A stretch of 64,000 bases of DNA, taken from NCBI GenBank assembly GCA_015680685.1, contig MNCI01023957.1, positions 1 to 64,000 of the forward strand, written 5' to 3'. The stretch comes from Gnetum montanum (taxonomy: Eukaryota; Streptophyta; Gnetopsida; Gnetales; Gnetaceae). Shown piece by piece: positions 1 to 11,649 of this stretch; positions within the stretch are counted from its first letter, which is position 1; each line of letters starts with the position of its first letter. The notes below the pieces were generated by a model. The model did not search any database, was not told the DNA's origin, and saw only the letters and a list, made by a program, of their open reading frames with translations. The position numbers and the translations under genes were made by a program.

Positions 1-117
1 CGCTTATGGTAGTTGGATTCCTTAGCATTCAGCTCATGTGTTGCAATCCAACCTTCATTGAATTGTTATTCTTTGGTGTTTTTATAGGGCCATTTCACCC
101 TTTTTCTAACCAAATGA

Positions 118-320
118 AACATCTTGGAGGTTAGGGAGATGTCTTTCCCGAATTGTAGAAGATGTCTCTTTGGTAGAGAAGATGTCTTGCTAGAGATGTC
201 TCTCTAGGAGGAAGATGTCTGGTAAGAGACATCTTGCTAGAGAGGGAGAAGTCTCATAGGAGACATGTCCTCTAGACTAGATACATGTCCTAGTATGTCA
301 AGACATCTCCTCTACTAGGA
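118..320. repeat. Local cluster of GATGTCT / AGACATC words
   Basis: Within about 200 bases the word AGATGTCT, or its reverse complement AGACATCT or a near match, recurs about ten times, on both strands and often next to AGAG or CTAG. It reads as a decayed short-unit repeat rather than a gene. Spacing is irregular, so it is not a clean tandem satellite. Confidence 0.55.
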
Positions 321-1323
321 CTATTCAAAACTCTACCGAAACTGAGATCTAGAGTTTCATTTTCTGCTCAAATAGGTCTCCTTTGAGCCCATGACATCTT
401 GAAGTCTTCTAAACTCACCCAAAAACATTTATCTTATTTGTTTCATGTTATTTTCATAATCTCTAGAGTATGCTTGATCTTTAGTGTTTCTTTCTAACAC
501 TTGATCTTCAGTGTTTCTTTCTGACATCTTGATGATGGATTATTATGAGATCGATGGGTAAGAATTATGGAGAGCCTAGGATGGCTCTAAAACTCGATCC
601 ACATTGCTTATGATCACACCCCAAGTGGTTGGATCTAAGTGTCAATGGGTAGTCATTGTGGAGGGTAAGATTGGTGTCCTTGCCTAACCCATGTCACTTA
701 TGATTGTACTTAGGTTGTGACATTAGGCAAGAATTTTAGGAGAACTATCTAGCCAACATTTTCTACTCATGTTGCTTGTGAATGTCATGTGGCTAGCTTT
801 CATGATGTAAAAGTAAAGGGTGGGTAATTCCTATGAGTTTTTTCCTAGGTGTAGTCACAGAAAAATTCGGCGTTGGAAGAACCAAAATTTTTTATGCAAA
901 ATAGTTTAGCTCTAGGATCCATGAGCCTCAAAAGGATCCAAAGTGTCTCAAATGATCTTATTGATCATGTGAATACTTAGGGAGTTTATTACTGAATGTG
1001 TAAATGTAAATAAGCGAAAATGTATGAAATAGTGATCTAAGCACTACATTCGAGAATAGAAAGATGAAGAAACAATGGGGCAAAATAAAAAAACATACTA
1101 AAAAATTTGTATTAAATGTTATAATAATTTTTTATAAAAAAACAAAGGTTTAGAGAGTACATATTGTGGGCTTTAAAAGCCTGAGAGTACAAAAATATCC
1201 TTAAAGTTTGATGCAAACAACAAGGTGTGATTAATAACTAGATCTATGCTTGTTTGTCTCAAGTGATCTACTCTTGCATGTCATCTATAATAGGTTCTCT
1301 CTACTCATGATGATCTATGCTAC

Positions 1324-1351
1324 GGGGGGTGGGGGTGGGGGAGGGGAGGGG
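1324..1351 (+). repeat. G-rich tract able to form a G-quadruplex
   Basis: A 28-base purine-rich run contains five blocks of four to six G separated by single T or A. Four or more G-runs with one-base loops is the classic pattern for a stable intramolecular quadruplex. It could also be an overgrown polypurine tract of a plus-strand retroelement, but no LTR start follows it. It stands out in otherwise AT-rich DNA. Confidence 0.6.
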
Positions 1352-3059
1352 ATAGTTGGGAAAAGGCTATGGACTCTTTAGATCTTGCTCTACTTTGAAA
1401 ATTTGAAGTTCGGTCAAATGCAAAATGATCTAAAAGCCCTCAAAATGATGAAGATTTTCATTTAAGTAGGCCATGAATTTGCTGATTCTTTGTTGATTTG
1501 ATTCTAGAAAACTTCTGATATTCCTTGCAACATTTTTGATGTTGTTGATCTTAAAATTTGTACTATGTGGTCTACCAACGTTTTTGACCTTCTGGCCTTG
1601 AAACACCAATGTTTTTGGTACTTTTCACCATCCAAAACTATAGTGTATGGGCCACTAATGTGTTAAGGTTGTCTTTCCAAATTTGACAATGTATTTGGGA
1701 TATTGTCATGGTCCAAATTCTAGCATGTGAGCCACTAAGATTTTTGGCTTTTACTACCAAATTTGGTAATGTATTTAACATTTTGGCTTCCACAAGTTAG
1801 CATAAATAAAATTCATAGTGTGTGGGCTATAAATTTCATTTTACACATCAAAATTATCCAAAAAATTTCTAGAACAAGGCCATAGGATAGGATTTTTTAT
1901 GGGAAAAAAGGTAATTGTTTATGCTCTTGAATTTTCACCAAAATTACAATTGGAGTTTTGGCTACCAAGCTTCGTATCCACAACATGAATTTTATTTGAG
2001 GTGTTTGAATTTACCCTCTTTGTTGATGTTTTGAGAAATAACCCAAGAGACATCAACAAAGAATGAAAACACTATTGTAAGTTCATCACCAATGCTCTTT
2101 CCTCACACTTGATTTTATAGTTGTTGATTCATGCCAAGGAGTGCTCATGATGGTGAAATAAGGTCACAATGGGATGTCAAGAGTTTGGGATAAGATGATG
2201 GCTATATTGGCTATCGAAGAAGGGTCACATGGGCTAACAAAGAATTCCAAATGTTGACATCATAACCATAGCATGGCAACATGTTCATTGGCTGCTAAAG
2301 TCTTCATACTTCATGCTTGAATTACTCATTACACATGGTGATTTGGAGTAGCCAGTTCTTTGGTATTGGCTACTTTAGCCACTCAACTCTCTTTTGTAAG
2401 CCATTCATTTTGACCTTAGGCTACATTGGCCTCTTGGCTTTCTTGGCATTTTCTCTCTTTCTTTTTTTATGAGAGAGAAAGATTAATTGGGCTTCATTGC
2501 CAAGGCTGAATTTTGCTTCGTTTTCTCACTTAATGAAGTATGTTACATGGCCATGGTGCATGGATGTCAAACATAGGTTTTTATTGTTAGCAAGGTAAGG
2601 AGGGCTATGGTTTAGCTACAGGGTTATGACTTAAGAGAGGGTACTGTTCATAAGATTGAATGAGCTAACTGAATCTTGTGTATTGAGATCACATGGTAAC
2701 TCACTATTGTGATGAATCATACCTCTACAATGGCTCTAGGCTCATCCTACAAGCATAGCTCTAAGAGGATAAGCAATCAAGAAAAAAAACTACTTATGAT
2801 TACAAGAGATTGCATTAGGCCACATCTGACAGCTTGTAGATATAGGCCACCATTGGTTACAACTAGTATAACATGAGAAATTAGTGTATTGTTTAACATA
2901 TTTATACCAAGTTTGCAGTCTTTTGATATGTCAAAAAAGAGATAAGAGGTCATGCAAGCTCATTTGATGTAGGTCACTAAAGTTGTCAATGTTGATCATC
3001 CATTTAAACTTGTGAACAAAGACAAACAAAGGCTACAAGAAAATAGGTCAATGTTGGAT

Positions 3060-3960
3060 ATAGTAAGGTTTGAGATAGGAATGGTTGATAGGATTGGTCA
3101 ATTCATTCTCATCCATGTCCACCAATGGGAATGCTTTGTTGCCATAACTTTATAACTAAAAAAGGTCCTTTCCAATTGGCGGAGAATTTTTCTACATGTT
3201 TGTGAAAGACCTTGAGGATAAGGTCTTCTTACTTAACTTTCCACCTATTTAGATTGTGATGATGATGTTGTTTCTACTTCTCTTGATTGCATTCAATGTT
3301 GTCTAGCATTTGTATTCTACTCATCATTAATGAAGTTAACTAGAGCTACCCTTAAAGATGGAACCTACAATTCAAGAGGCAAAATAACTTCAGATCCATA
3401 AACTATGCTATATGAGGTGGCACTAGTTGCAATTCTAAAGGTTGTCCTATAAGGCCAAAGTACATACAAGAGTTGTTCATGCCACTTGTGTTTGCCACTA
3501 TTTAACATTTCCTTTAGGAAGTTTATGATTACCTTGTTATTGGCTTCAACTTTATCATTGACTTGTGGATAGTAGGATGATGAAAAAGAATGTTTAATGT
3601 TTAATTGTTGACAAAAGGTTTGCATCTCTCGGCTACTGAATTATGGTATGTTGTTTATGATGATTATTAAAGGTAGGCCAAAATAGGATATAGTGTTATC
3701 TAATATAAGTTTACAGACTTGTATTGTTAAAAGAGTTAAAGAATAAGAGGGTCTAAGAGGCATAAGTATCTAATGTAATAGAATGATCAAAGATGCAATT
3801 TGGATTTACGAGTCTACATTTCATGAGTGAGGACTTCAAGCCATCTCAAATGTATTTCTAATTAATGTGTATTGCCTCTTAACATGAAGACATTTTGTTT
3901 GGTAACATCTACCTTCAACCCATACTTGTAATTACCATGATCTGGGATTCAATGACATGC
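3060..3960 (-). pseudogene. Decayed Ty3/gypsy (Tat-type) integrase fragment
   Basis: The minus-strand frame at 3365-3625 reads as the C-terminal half of a retroviral-type integrase core. It contains SSYYPQVNDKVEANNKVI, where the E before the NNK is the third acid of the DDE triad, followed by the LLYVLWPYRTT segment. The same order of blocks, including the flanking poorly conserved DNA on both sides, matches the integrase of element F at about 50890-51640. The relic is therefore an older member of the same Tat lineage. The DNG block with the second catalytic Asp and the zinc-binding part are not readable. Only a fragment remains, with no LTR or other pol domain attached. It lies outside element H and predates it. 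Confidence 0.75.
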
Positions 3961-4731
3961 TAATAGATGACATCTTGCTTGAGTTACAAAGGTTTGAAAA
4001 TGTTATTTTAAGATTAGATGAAAAATTTCTAAAATAAAATTTTCATAAATAAGTCTCAATATAGGTCAATATATTTATGGAAGTGCAATGTTATGGGTTC
4101 AATGATGATGAATAGAAAAGATTAGTAGAGGGCAGTGATGGAGATGTCATTGAAGAGTCATAGAGAATAGTAGAGGATAGTGGTGGATATACACTACATT
4201 TTGTGAGATCCATCTACATTATGAAATTTTAACAAAAGTCTAGCTTAATAGCCAAAATGAGAAGATCTTGATTTGACTAAATGCTATTGAATGCAAATTT
4301 GTTGAAGAGGACAATGTAGATTAAGAGGCATAAAATAATTTGAAGTATATTGACATGGAGAAAAAAATTCTTGAGGCATTAAAAGAATAAGAAAAAAATA
4401 AATATAGGACCTTAAACCTTAAATTTTATTGGATTAGATAAGAGTGAAGGTTAAAATATCATAGAAATAATAAAAGAAATGGTAATAAAAAATATGTTCA
4501 TCCTAAATAGTTGATCAAAAAGTCCATGTGAGTAGGTAACAATGGTGATGGACCTTGTATTCTTTGGATAAAATTTGGTACTTTAGAAGCTGAATAGCTA
4601 ATTTGTAATCATCATTAGCATCCATGTAATTTTAAAATTTGGGTAAACAAAGGCTAGACTAAACATGAATTGGCCAAGCATGTTGAGGTATGGCAAAAAG
4701 TTAATGTAGTTTGACAGATCATAATGGTAAC
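3961..4731. other. Unassigned AT-rich DNA left of element H
   Basis: No coding frame or known repeat is recognised. It ends exactly at the left target duplication of element H, so it is part of the locus into which H inserted; the right half of that locus resumes at 32866. Confidence 0.4.
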
Positions 4732-4736
4732 ATATT
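4732..4736. repeat. Target site duplication of element H (left copy)
   Basis: The five bases ATATT lie directly outside the H LTR end and recur directly outside the other H LTR at 32861-32865. Five-base duplications are usual for Ty3/gypsy integrases. A perfect match 28 kb apart supports treating 4737-32860 as one original insertion. Confidence 0.8.
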
Positions 4737-5587
4737 TGATGAGTAGAGAGGTACCCCTACGCTTAACCATACAAATCACTAAGGCATTTACACACAATCT
4801 AGTTAAATTCCATGGACCTATAGTTCTTTAGGGCACTATCTATTGTAGGAAGTGAAATGGGTGCTGGGAATGTTCATTCTCTTTCCAACTACACTTGTGA
4901 ACCTCAAGGATATGGTTTAACTATAATTGAGGTATATGATTTTTATCATTTTATGATTTATACGTTTAATCACCTACAACAAGAATGAATGATAGAATAA
5001 TTTAAGGTCTAATTCATTTATTGCCCAGCTAGCCTAACACAAGTACTCGTTCCACTTTCCTGGACACATCTTGAACACGTATAGCGTTGCTAGGCTACCA
5101 AATGTTAAGTGTTTCTAGGTTACCAAGTGCTACATGTATGCTCAAAGTAGTCATGCTTGTGTTCATTAACAATTGGAAATTAATTGCTTAATTTAAATGC
5201 ATTAAAGTAAAGTGAATTAATGAAAAAATTAATCTATTCGAAATGCTACATGGATTATCAAAAGGGTTTGTTTTTATTCCTGTCACACTACTACACAAAG
5301 GTACATCAGTGCTTGAATAAAGATCCATACACACTCAAAATCCTGATGCAGGCACTCAAAAATATCCTAACTATGGAGAAAATAAACTACAAGAGCTTCA
5401 CTACTCTATGCAAAAGACTATGAAAAACTTAACTAAAAACTTATGAAAACTATAATCCCAAGTACTATATTTATAGATGGTCATACACCCTATAATATCA
5501 TATATTTGACATCACATCCTAGGCTCTAACATTAGTTATTCGATGTCAAGCCTTTGATATCAAAGCTAGTCAAATCATGATAGATCA
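4737..5587 (-). repeat. 3' LTR of element H
   Basis: 851 bases, starting TGATC and ending CATCA when read on the minus strand. It aligns along its whole length with the LTR at 31998-32860. A TATA-like TATAAATA lies near 5470. The polypurine tract GTTGTGGGGGTA (minus) sits just outside at 5588-5599. The two LTRs differ at many sites, so the insertion is old. The short frame at 5220-5423 is only a chance reading inside this LTR. Confidence 0.8.
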
Positions 5588-6720
5588 TACCCCCACAACT
5601 GAATGAAAACTCATCCTCGAGTGAAGAAGAGGAGAAACAAGTTCCTTACAAAATATTAAAAAGGTATGGGATTATTGACTAACATATAAACTGACTTAGA
5701 TGGAACAAACAGTCTCCTAAGTGCCTGAGTGCATGGATTTGCAATCTTTACAAAATTGGATGTTCCTAACAAGAGAAGTAAACATCATGGATAAAAATGA
5801 CATCCAACACCTCTTGGAAGCTAAAGAGCAAGGGAGAAGATCCAATGATAATGAAAAATCCTCATCATAAGGTGCTACTACATCATCCTTGGTGAGGATA
5901 GTCCCACTTCCAGTTCATGCTTCTGATTGCAATTACAAAAAAATTAGGAATTAGTATGCAATGTGTAACACATAGGTATTATGTACCTTGTCTCATCGAT
6001 GGTTATAGTTTGCTAGGTTGTAATTGTGGTCAATTCATTTCTTTAGTAGTGTTCACAGGAAGATTGAGAAATAGGGTAAAATAGATAAGCGGTCCATTAA
6101 ATTTGAAAAATTTCTACACAAGAAAATATTTGAAGGGGGTGTAAGAATTCACAATAATAAAAAGGAAAGTTCACTGAAAAATGATATGAAGATGTGTACA
6201 ATTGGATGTCATTGATGAGGTAGAAAAAAGGATTTGATTATAAGAGTGTCTAAGGATAAAGAACTTAACTAACTCAACCAAAAGATATGAGAGTGGATCC
6301 TTCCCAAAGTAGGCACAGGTCTTTTATTACCTTTGCATAAGTTCAAATCGAGGAGTCTGTGGGCTCCGTGGATGATTAATGGTTATGAAAAGTTAACTAC
6401 AAAAACCTAAAAGAAACTACCTGAGAATTTTGACACTTCAAACTAGGACATCGAACAAGAACATAAAACTAGTAGTGAGGTGAGACATGGAAAGCATAGA
6501 TGGATGAGAGAGAGTGGAATGAAGTTCCTGATTAAGATCACATGAAGTCCCTTGTGAATTTCATGGTTAAATGACTTGATAAGATCCATCTTTAGTCTAG
6601 ACTAAAACCAACCACGTTTAGTGACTTTGCATCACCATTCTGAGACTAGTCCACCTCCCTAAGATACAAGAGTGCTTCCACAAGATGACCACCATTCCTT
6701 ATTAGAGAAACAAAGAGAAG
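5588..6720 (-). other. 3' noncoding region of element H (outer part)
   Basis: This matches the 3' noncoding region of element A (about 18230-19420) block for block, including the conserved GAATGAAAACT segment by the polypurine tract and a GTTTAGTGACTTTGCAT block. No protein is readable. It is cut at 6720 by the insertion of element G and resumes at 10853. Confidence 0.7.
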
Positions 6721-6725
6721 TAGGA
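6721..6725. repeat. Target site duplication of element G (left copy)
   Basis: TAGGA directly precedes the left LTR end and recurs at 10848-10852 directly after the right LTR end. The H sequence reads through cleanly when G and one copy are removed, as shown by the matching region of element A near 19415. Confidence 0.85.
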
Positions 6726-7298
6726 TGTGACATCTCATCCTCGAATGTCATGGAAAATTTCAAATATATGATATATTAGACATTATGCATACAAAGAAAA
6801 TATACCAATGTGAACTATAAGTGATATTCAACATTATGTATGAAAAAAATAATAGAAAAAATGCAGAAAAAGAAAGAAAATAATGCTTTATTAATATGGA
6901 AAAGTGTATCTAGATCATGCTTTGAGAGTTTTTCTTGGGGTTTTCTTCCTTTGGAATTTATCCCTTAGAGGAAATCCAGCACTGCCACCATGATTAGGCC
7001 TATAACTTGACTAGAAGGGATGGCTAGTCCACTTCCTGTCCCGCTTCACCTAGCTCCTATTACTCACCTCTCTAGGCTCCACAACTCCATGTTGGCATGA
7101 CCTCTAACCTCAGGTATAAATGCCTTAGGTCAAACCCCTAAAGGTTACCTCAAGAGACACGTTTGTTATTACAACATGCCCTTTTGTGTCTTAATCACAA
7201 CTACCTTTTCAGGTTTTGTTAAGATAACGATAACATTTGTTATGAAAAGACACCATCTTCATTAGGCAACTGCATCATTTGGAAATGGGGATGTGAAA
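6726..7298 (-). repeat. 3' LTR of element G
   Basis: 573 bases, the same length as its partner at 10275-10847. Read on the minus strand it should begin TGTCACATCCCC; here the first bases have drifted to TTTCACATCCCC. It ends GATGTCACA at 6726. Confidence 0.8.
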
Positions 7299-7769
7299 AT
7301 CTACCCTCCTTAGGTTTCATTCATCCTCGAATGAATCCACGTTCTCTATCTTCTTCTAGATCCAATGCTTTCTTTCATGATCTTGTGCTCCAATAATTTG
7401 ATTTCTTCTTTGATCTTGAAGTTATTTCTTGATTATTCTAGAAATAAGATATATATGAGAAATGTTATATGGAAAATTAAATATTACTTTCTTGATGCTT
7501 ACTTCTTTTTCCAAGATAATGATAAGAAGTGAATTAAAGATCTACCAACTACCAATTACTAGTTCTAACTAGGGTCACATAATGTGCAACCCATATTTGG
7601 TGATCCAAGTGAAGGCAAGGCAAATTATTTATTCCCAACTTGCATTTCCTTAGATATTTTATTAGTCTAATTGAAATATAAAATTAAACAATGAAGAAAA
7701 TAAGAATATCATCAAATAAAAGTAAGAGTAAGATACTTCTTCATCTTGATCAACCTTATGAATTGATGG

Positions 7770-8911
7770 TAGTAACTGTAATTCTACCATAAGTGGTATG
7801 TGATCAAGTGGTCTTGTTCATGATGGCAAGAGTTGATCTTGATTCGTCTCAAGTTCTTCTTTAGAAATCAACTCTAGTAACTTGGTAACTTTAAAGAATT
7901 GGGTATCATACCATGTATAATCCAAAGTCTCAATGAAGAATGTTGTTGATCCATCTTCATTAATCATTGTAGAATAATTTGTAAACTGTGGTTATTGATG
8001 AGTTCTATCCATCAACATTATCTATTCCTGAATTCTAGAATTTGATTAATCTACTGAAGATTCAAAATAAGAAAAATATGCATTGGCTAATGGAATTGCA
8101 TGCTGAATTGATGGAAATATCTTCTTCAAGTCAGGTTCATCTTCTAAGGATTCCTTTACAGACCCATATTTTAAGAATTGATAAACACTACTTCCAGCTT
8201 TTGCATTGAATTCTCCACAAAGAATAAATGGAACTGGATTGATACAACTTAGGAATAACTTCTTCTTCAAACTTTCTTCTATTTTCTTGATCAAGTATGT
8301 TGCTTGACAATGTCTAACATCTGAACATGTTGGTTTGGCATTAAAAGTGTGTTAACCACACATACACATCTTCTTGATAGATGAACTTTTAAAATCACTG
8401 CTAGGGATATGTGATTTTTCCAAAATCTTAATTGTTCTTTCTTTCCCATCACTTGAAGTTCTGGAATTTCAAAAATCATATTTTCTAAACTCCATTCAAA
8501 TCTTTGTACCAATTCAAACTTGGCTTCTTTATAAAATATTGGACAACCATCCATGTTGTAATTTCTACAATATGCTAATCTATAAGGCTCAAAATAAGAA
8601 CTCCTAGAAGAACCCTTTTGCTTATAAATATCTTTGTATCCCATCTTTTCCAAATCTAGTTGGAATTGATATAGAAATTCCCATGGCAAGACTTTTTGTA
8701 AGCACAAGACATTAGCATCCAAATCTTGTAATTCTACTAAAATGTGGGGGTATTGATATTCATGCCAATCCAAGGCCCATGATGAACATAGTGGATATTG
8801 TTTCTCACTCACTAGGGATCCTGCAAGCATGTTGTGTGTTGCAACTTTCATTCCTATTCTTGGATTCTTGTCTAGATCATTTTTGTTCATGAGTATCATA
8901 CTCCTTGTCAA
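7770..8911 (-). pseudogene. CCR4-type deadenylase (EEP nuclease) fragment, inactivated
   Basis: The minus strand reads as the catalytic endonuclease/exonuclease/phosphatase domain of CCR4, the poly(A)-shortening nuclease of the CCR4-NOT complex. Blocks in order: KVATHNMLAG, the PLCSSWALDWHEYQ segment, DANVLCLQKV, MDGCPIFYKEAKF, the VCVVNT segment, FILCGEFNAKAGS, LANAYFSYF, FIETLDYTWY and PLDHIPLMVEL. Lesions: a one-base frameshift at about 8290-8294, further frame loss near 8046, and TGA in place of the Trp or similar residue before PLDH. Key residues are changed: the Mg-binding Glu of LQEV is Lys (LQKV), and the Asp of GDFN is Glu (GEFN). The long N-terminal part of plant CCR4 is absent, and the copy appears intron-free across the segments seen, so it probably came in as RNA. 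It lies inside element G in the same orientation. Confidence 0.85.
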
Positions 8912-10260
8912 AATGACATTTTAAGTCTCCATGTTGTTTTGTCTTATGTTTTGATTGCAGGATGGATTAATATACCTTTTTCTTAACGGTTGAAGATTAT
9001 TCTATTTCTTAAACTAATTCTCCAAGTAATACATCTACTAATCATTAACTAGTACATTGACTAATAACCAACTACATCAACTGAATAACTATATTAGCTA
9101 TTTTTATAATGTATTATCTAAATTTAGTAATATTTAACGACATCATATAATTTTAGAAAAATGTAACTATATTATTTACTATTAGTAATATATAATTACA
9201 TTACTTGATTTTTAGTAATATTTAACTATATTATTTTTGATGACCTTTCTACCCGCCTTGAGAACACGGACTTCGGTAGTGTAACTAATGATATGCCATA
9301 GTGAACATAAGACTATTTGCAAGGATTATGCATTAAATCTTAAAGCTTAAAATGTTAAATTTATAATATCAATGAATTATAGAATGCCTAGATGATAAAT
9401 ATGACCTCACCATTGAGTTTAGAAGGGTGAAAAATGTTATAAATGGCTATTCATATGTTGAAAATGGACATCATATGCTTGAGTTGTGTGAAAATTAAAC
9501 TTTTGAGGATCTTGAGGCACTATATCAAGCAAGGAGAAATTTTTTTTTTTTGGGTTCTTACGATGTATCTGACTACACCATTGAGCTCAGAAGTTAAAAA
9601 CTATAAGAAATGACTTTTTCTTCACCGAAAAAGGCTTTCAAAATCAAAAGTTATGGCTTCAGGAATTTAAGACCTTTGGTGAGAAAAACAAGATTTCCCG
9701 AGAGGTCAGCCATCGCAGTTCTTCTCTAGAACAAGCATGCTTAATTATGGAATTTTTATTACCCTTTCTACCACTACATCAAATTTTAAATTTGAAAATT
9801 TGTTTTTACAAGTTCTTAATTTAAATTAATAGTTTAATAACAAAAATATGAATTTTTTGTTAATTGACAGGAATTTCAAATTTTTCCATTAGTTGACGGA
9901 CAATTGAAAATTTTCCATCATATAATGGAGAATTTTCCATTTTTTTGTGAATGGCCGTAGTGATGCACCATTTTAAGGTCCATGCAATGGTGCTGGAGGC
10001 GGTGATGAGTGACACGAGAGGCAATGATGGGGGGCATGGGTGACAGTGATAGCTAGCACAAGAGGCCTATGATGTGGGGATCTAGATGCATGATCTATTG
10101 TTTGAGAAGTCAATGAAAAGGTATCTTCTAACTTGCATCACAAACATATGGTACATCCAGTGACAATCAATGGCTTTTCCTACGTTGTGGCTTCAAGGTT
10201 CATCATCTGATTCATGTTGTAGTTGGCCTATGATTTTGAATGGTCCTTGGGTCATGGTTT
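8912..10260 (-). other. Leader-side interior of element G, no gene recognised
   Basis: AT-rich DNA between the primer site and the CCR4 fragment. It contains two degenerate copies of a roughly 70-base block (about 9400-9470 and 9565-9635, sharing CACCATTGAG) and repeated TTTTCCAT words near 9880-9950. No gag-like protein can be read. Confidence 0.5.
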
Positions 10261-10272
10261 GCTTTGATACCA
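10261..10272 (-). other. Primer binding site of element G
   Basis: TGGTATCAAAGC on the minus strand lies two bases inside the 5' LTR end. It matches TGGTATCAGAGC, the standard site for initiator-Met tRNA, with one change. Confidence 0.75.
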
Positions 10273-10274
10273 AT

Positions 10275-10847
10275 TGTGAAATCCCATCCTTGAATGTCAT
10301 GGAAAATGTCAAATATACAATATATTAGACATTATGCATACAAAGAAAATATACCAATGTGAACTATAAGTGATATTCAATGTTATGTATAAAGGAAATA
10401 ATAGAAAAAATGTAGAAAAAGAAAGAAACAAATGCTTTATTGATATGGAAAAGTATATCTGTATCATGCTCTGAGAGTTTTCCTTGGGGTTTTCTTCCTT
10501 TGGCATTTATCTCTTAGAGGCAATCCAGCACTACCATCACAATTAGGCTTATAACCCAGCTAGAAGGGATGTCCAGTTCACTTCCTGTTTGACTTCACCT
10601 GGCTCCCACTACTAGCCTCTCCAGGCTCCACAACTCCTTGCTAACACGACCTCTAACCCTGGGTATAAATGCCTTAGGTCAAACCCTTAAAGTTTACCTC
10701 AAGAGACAGGTTCGTTATTACAACATGCCCTTTCGTGTCTTAATCAAAACTACCCTTTTAGGTCTTGTTAAGATAAGGATAACATTTGTAATGAGGAGAC
10801 ACCATCTTCATTAGGAAACTACATCATTTGAAAATGGGGATGTGACA
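10275..10847 (-). repeat. 5' LTR of element G
   Basis: 573 bases, direct repeat of 6726-7298, ends TGTC...CACA on the minus strand. The small frame at 10309-10506 is a chance reading inside it. Confidence 0.82.
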
Positions 10848-10852
10848 TAGGA

Positions 10853-11649
10853 AGTGAGGAAGGGTCTTAGTTAGAGGGAACCTTCAAGCATAAGTAACAT
10901 TTATTTCTAGTTCCATAACCAGTGCTTATAGCCCATTTATTTTGTCTAAGTGGTATGCTTTAAATTCTCATCATTTTTTTTGGAATGGAAACCATACCAT
11001 GCAAAGTATTATTTGTTTATGATGTCTAAGGAATGTGGTTTGAATTTCCATCATTTTTATTGAAATGGGAATCACACCATGTAAAGACTTATTCAACTTC
11101 CTTTTATTGGTCGACATGGAATGGAAAGGAATCCATAAAAACAAACATGCACCCAAGGATGTAGAAAATCACAAAGAATATCAAATCCCCTTGAAGTCAC
11201 ACCCTGTTCAAGACTTTGAATCCTTTCCAATTCCAGAAACTACCAAAGTTACAAATTCATTATAGTTTTATTAATGAACAAGGGACTACACATTTCTAGA
11301 ACAAGGAAAATCATAGAGTTTGTGGATGGGTGGATGTTGTGGACTCATTGCCTATTACATGAAAAAGAAACCATATCCTAATCATCAGTAACAAAATTCA
11401 AAGATAGAATTTAGACACCAACAATCAAATATAAAATAATACATACCACCATCAAGCAACGAATTATCATTGTGCCTGGCACTTATTAACAAAAAGTTAG
11501 AAAATCATGTAAAAATAAAAAAAAATATAAAATAAAGCATAAAATAGTTAAGAAATAGAAATTGTACTAATGATGGTGTAAAAAAAAGTAGAAAAGATCA
11601 ATAACATAAAAATAAGAAGGTGTAAAAAAATGTGTAAAATAAAAAAGGG
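10853..11649 (-). other. 3' noncoding region of element H (inner part)
   Basis: Continues the H sequence broken at 6720 and matches element A at about 19415-20060, including the CACACCATGCAAAGACTTAT block. No protein is supported; the short frames here are chance readings. Confidence 0.65.

Larger units (their letters stand above)
1..3059. other. Noncoding repeat-derived DNA, no gene seen
   Basis: No reading frame of useful length and no recognisable protein domain on either strand. The stretch contains a cluster of GATGTCT/AGACATC words (about 118-320), a duplicated segment around 473-525 and a G-rich tract at 1324-1351. Because an integrase relic on the minus strand begins at about 3060, part of this stretch may be the decayed 3' noncoding region of that element, but I could not find an LTR. 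Confidence 0.5.
6726..10847 (-). mobile_element. Element G: non-autonomous LTR retrotransposon carrying a CCR4 fragment
   Basis: Two 573-base direct repeats (6726-7298 and 10275-10847) with TG...CA ends and a perfect TAGGA duplication enclose a 2.98 kb interior. The interior starts, on the minus strand, with TTGGTATCAAAGC, close to the complement of the initiator-Met tRNA 3' end that many plant elements use as primer site. A purine-rich AAGGAGGGTAG lies next to the other LTR as a candidate polypurine tract. No gag, protease, RT or integrase is readable, so the element must have moved with proteins supplied elsewhere. The only coding match is a CCR4-type nuclease on the element's own strand. 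The LTRs differ at roughly one base in ten by eye, so the insertion is old, yet younger than H, which it interrupts. Confidence 0.82.

Noticed and set aside
4717-4736. TGTTACCATTATGATC beside the left H LTR as a second primer site, implying another tandem unit
   Set aside because: The match is partial, no leader or gag follows, and the ATATT duplication at 4732-4736 marks this as the outer border.
9772-9962. CACTAC...GTAGTG ends suggesting a small CACTA-type DNA transposon inside element G
   Set aside because: Only six terminal bases are shared, the inner parts of the ends do not match, and the three-base flanks (TAC and ATG) differ, so no target duplication exists.
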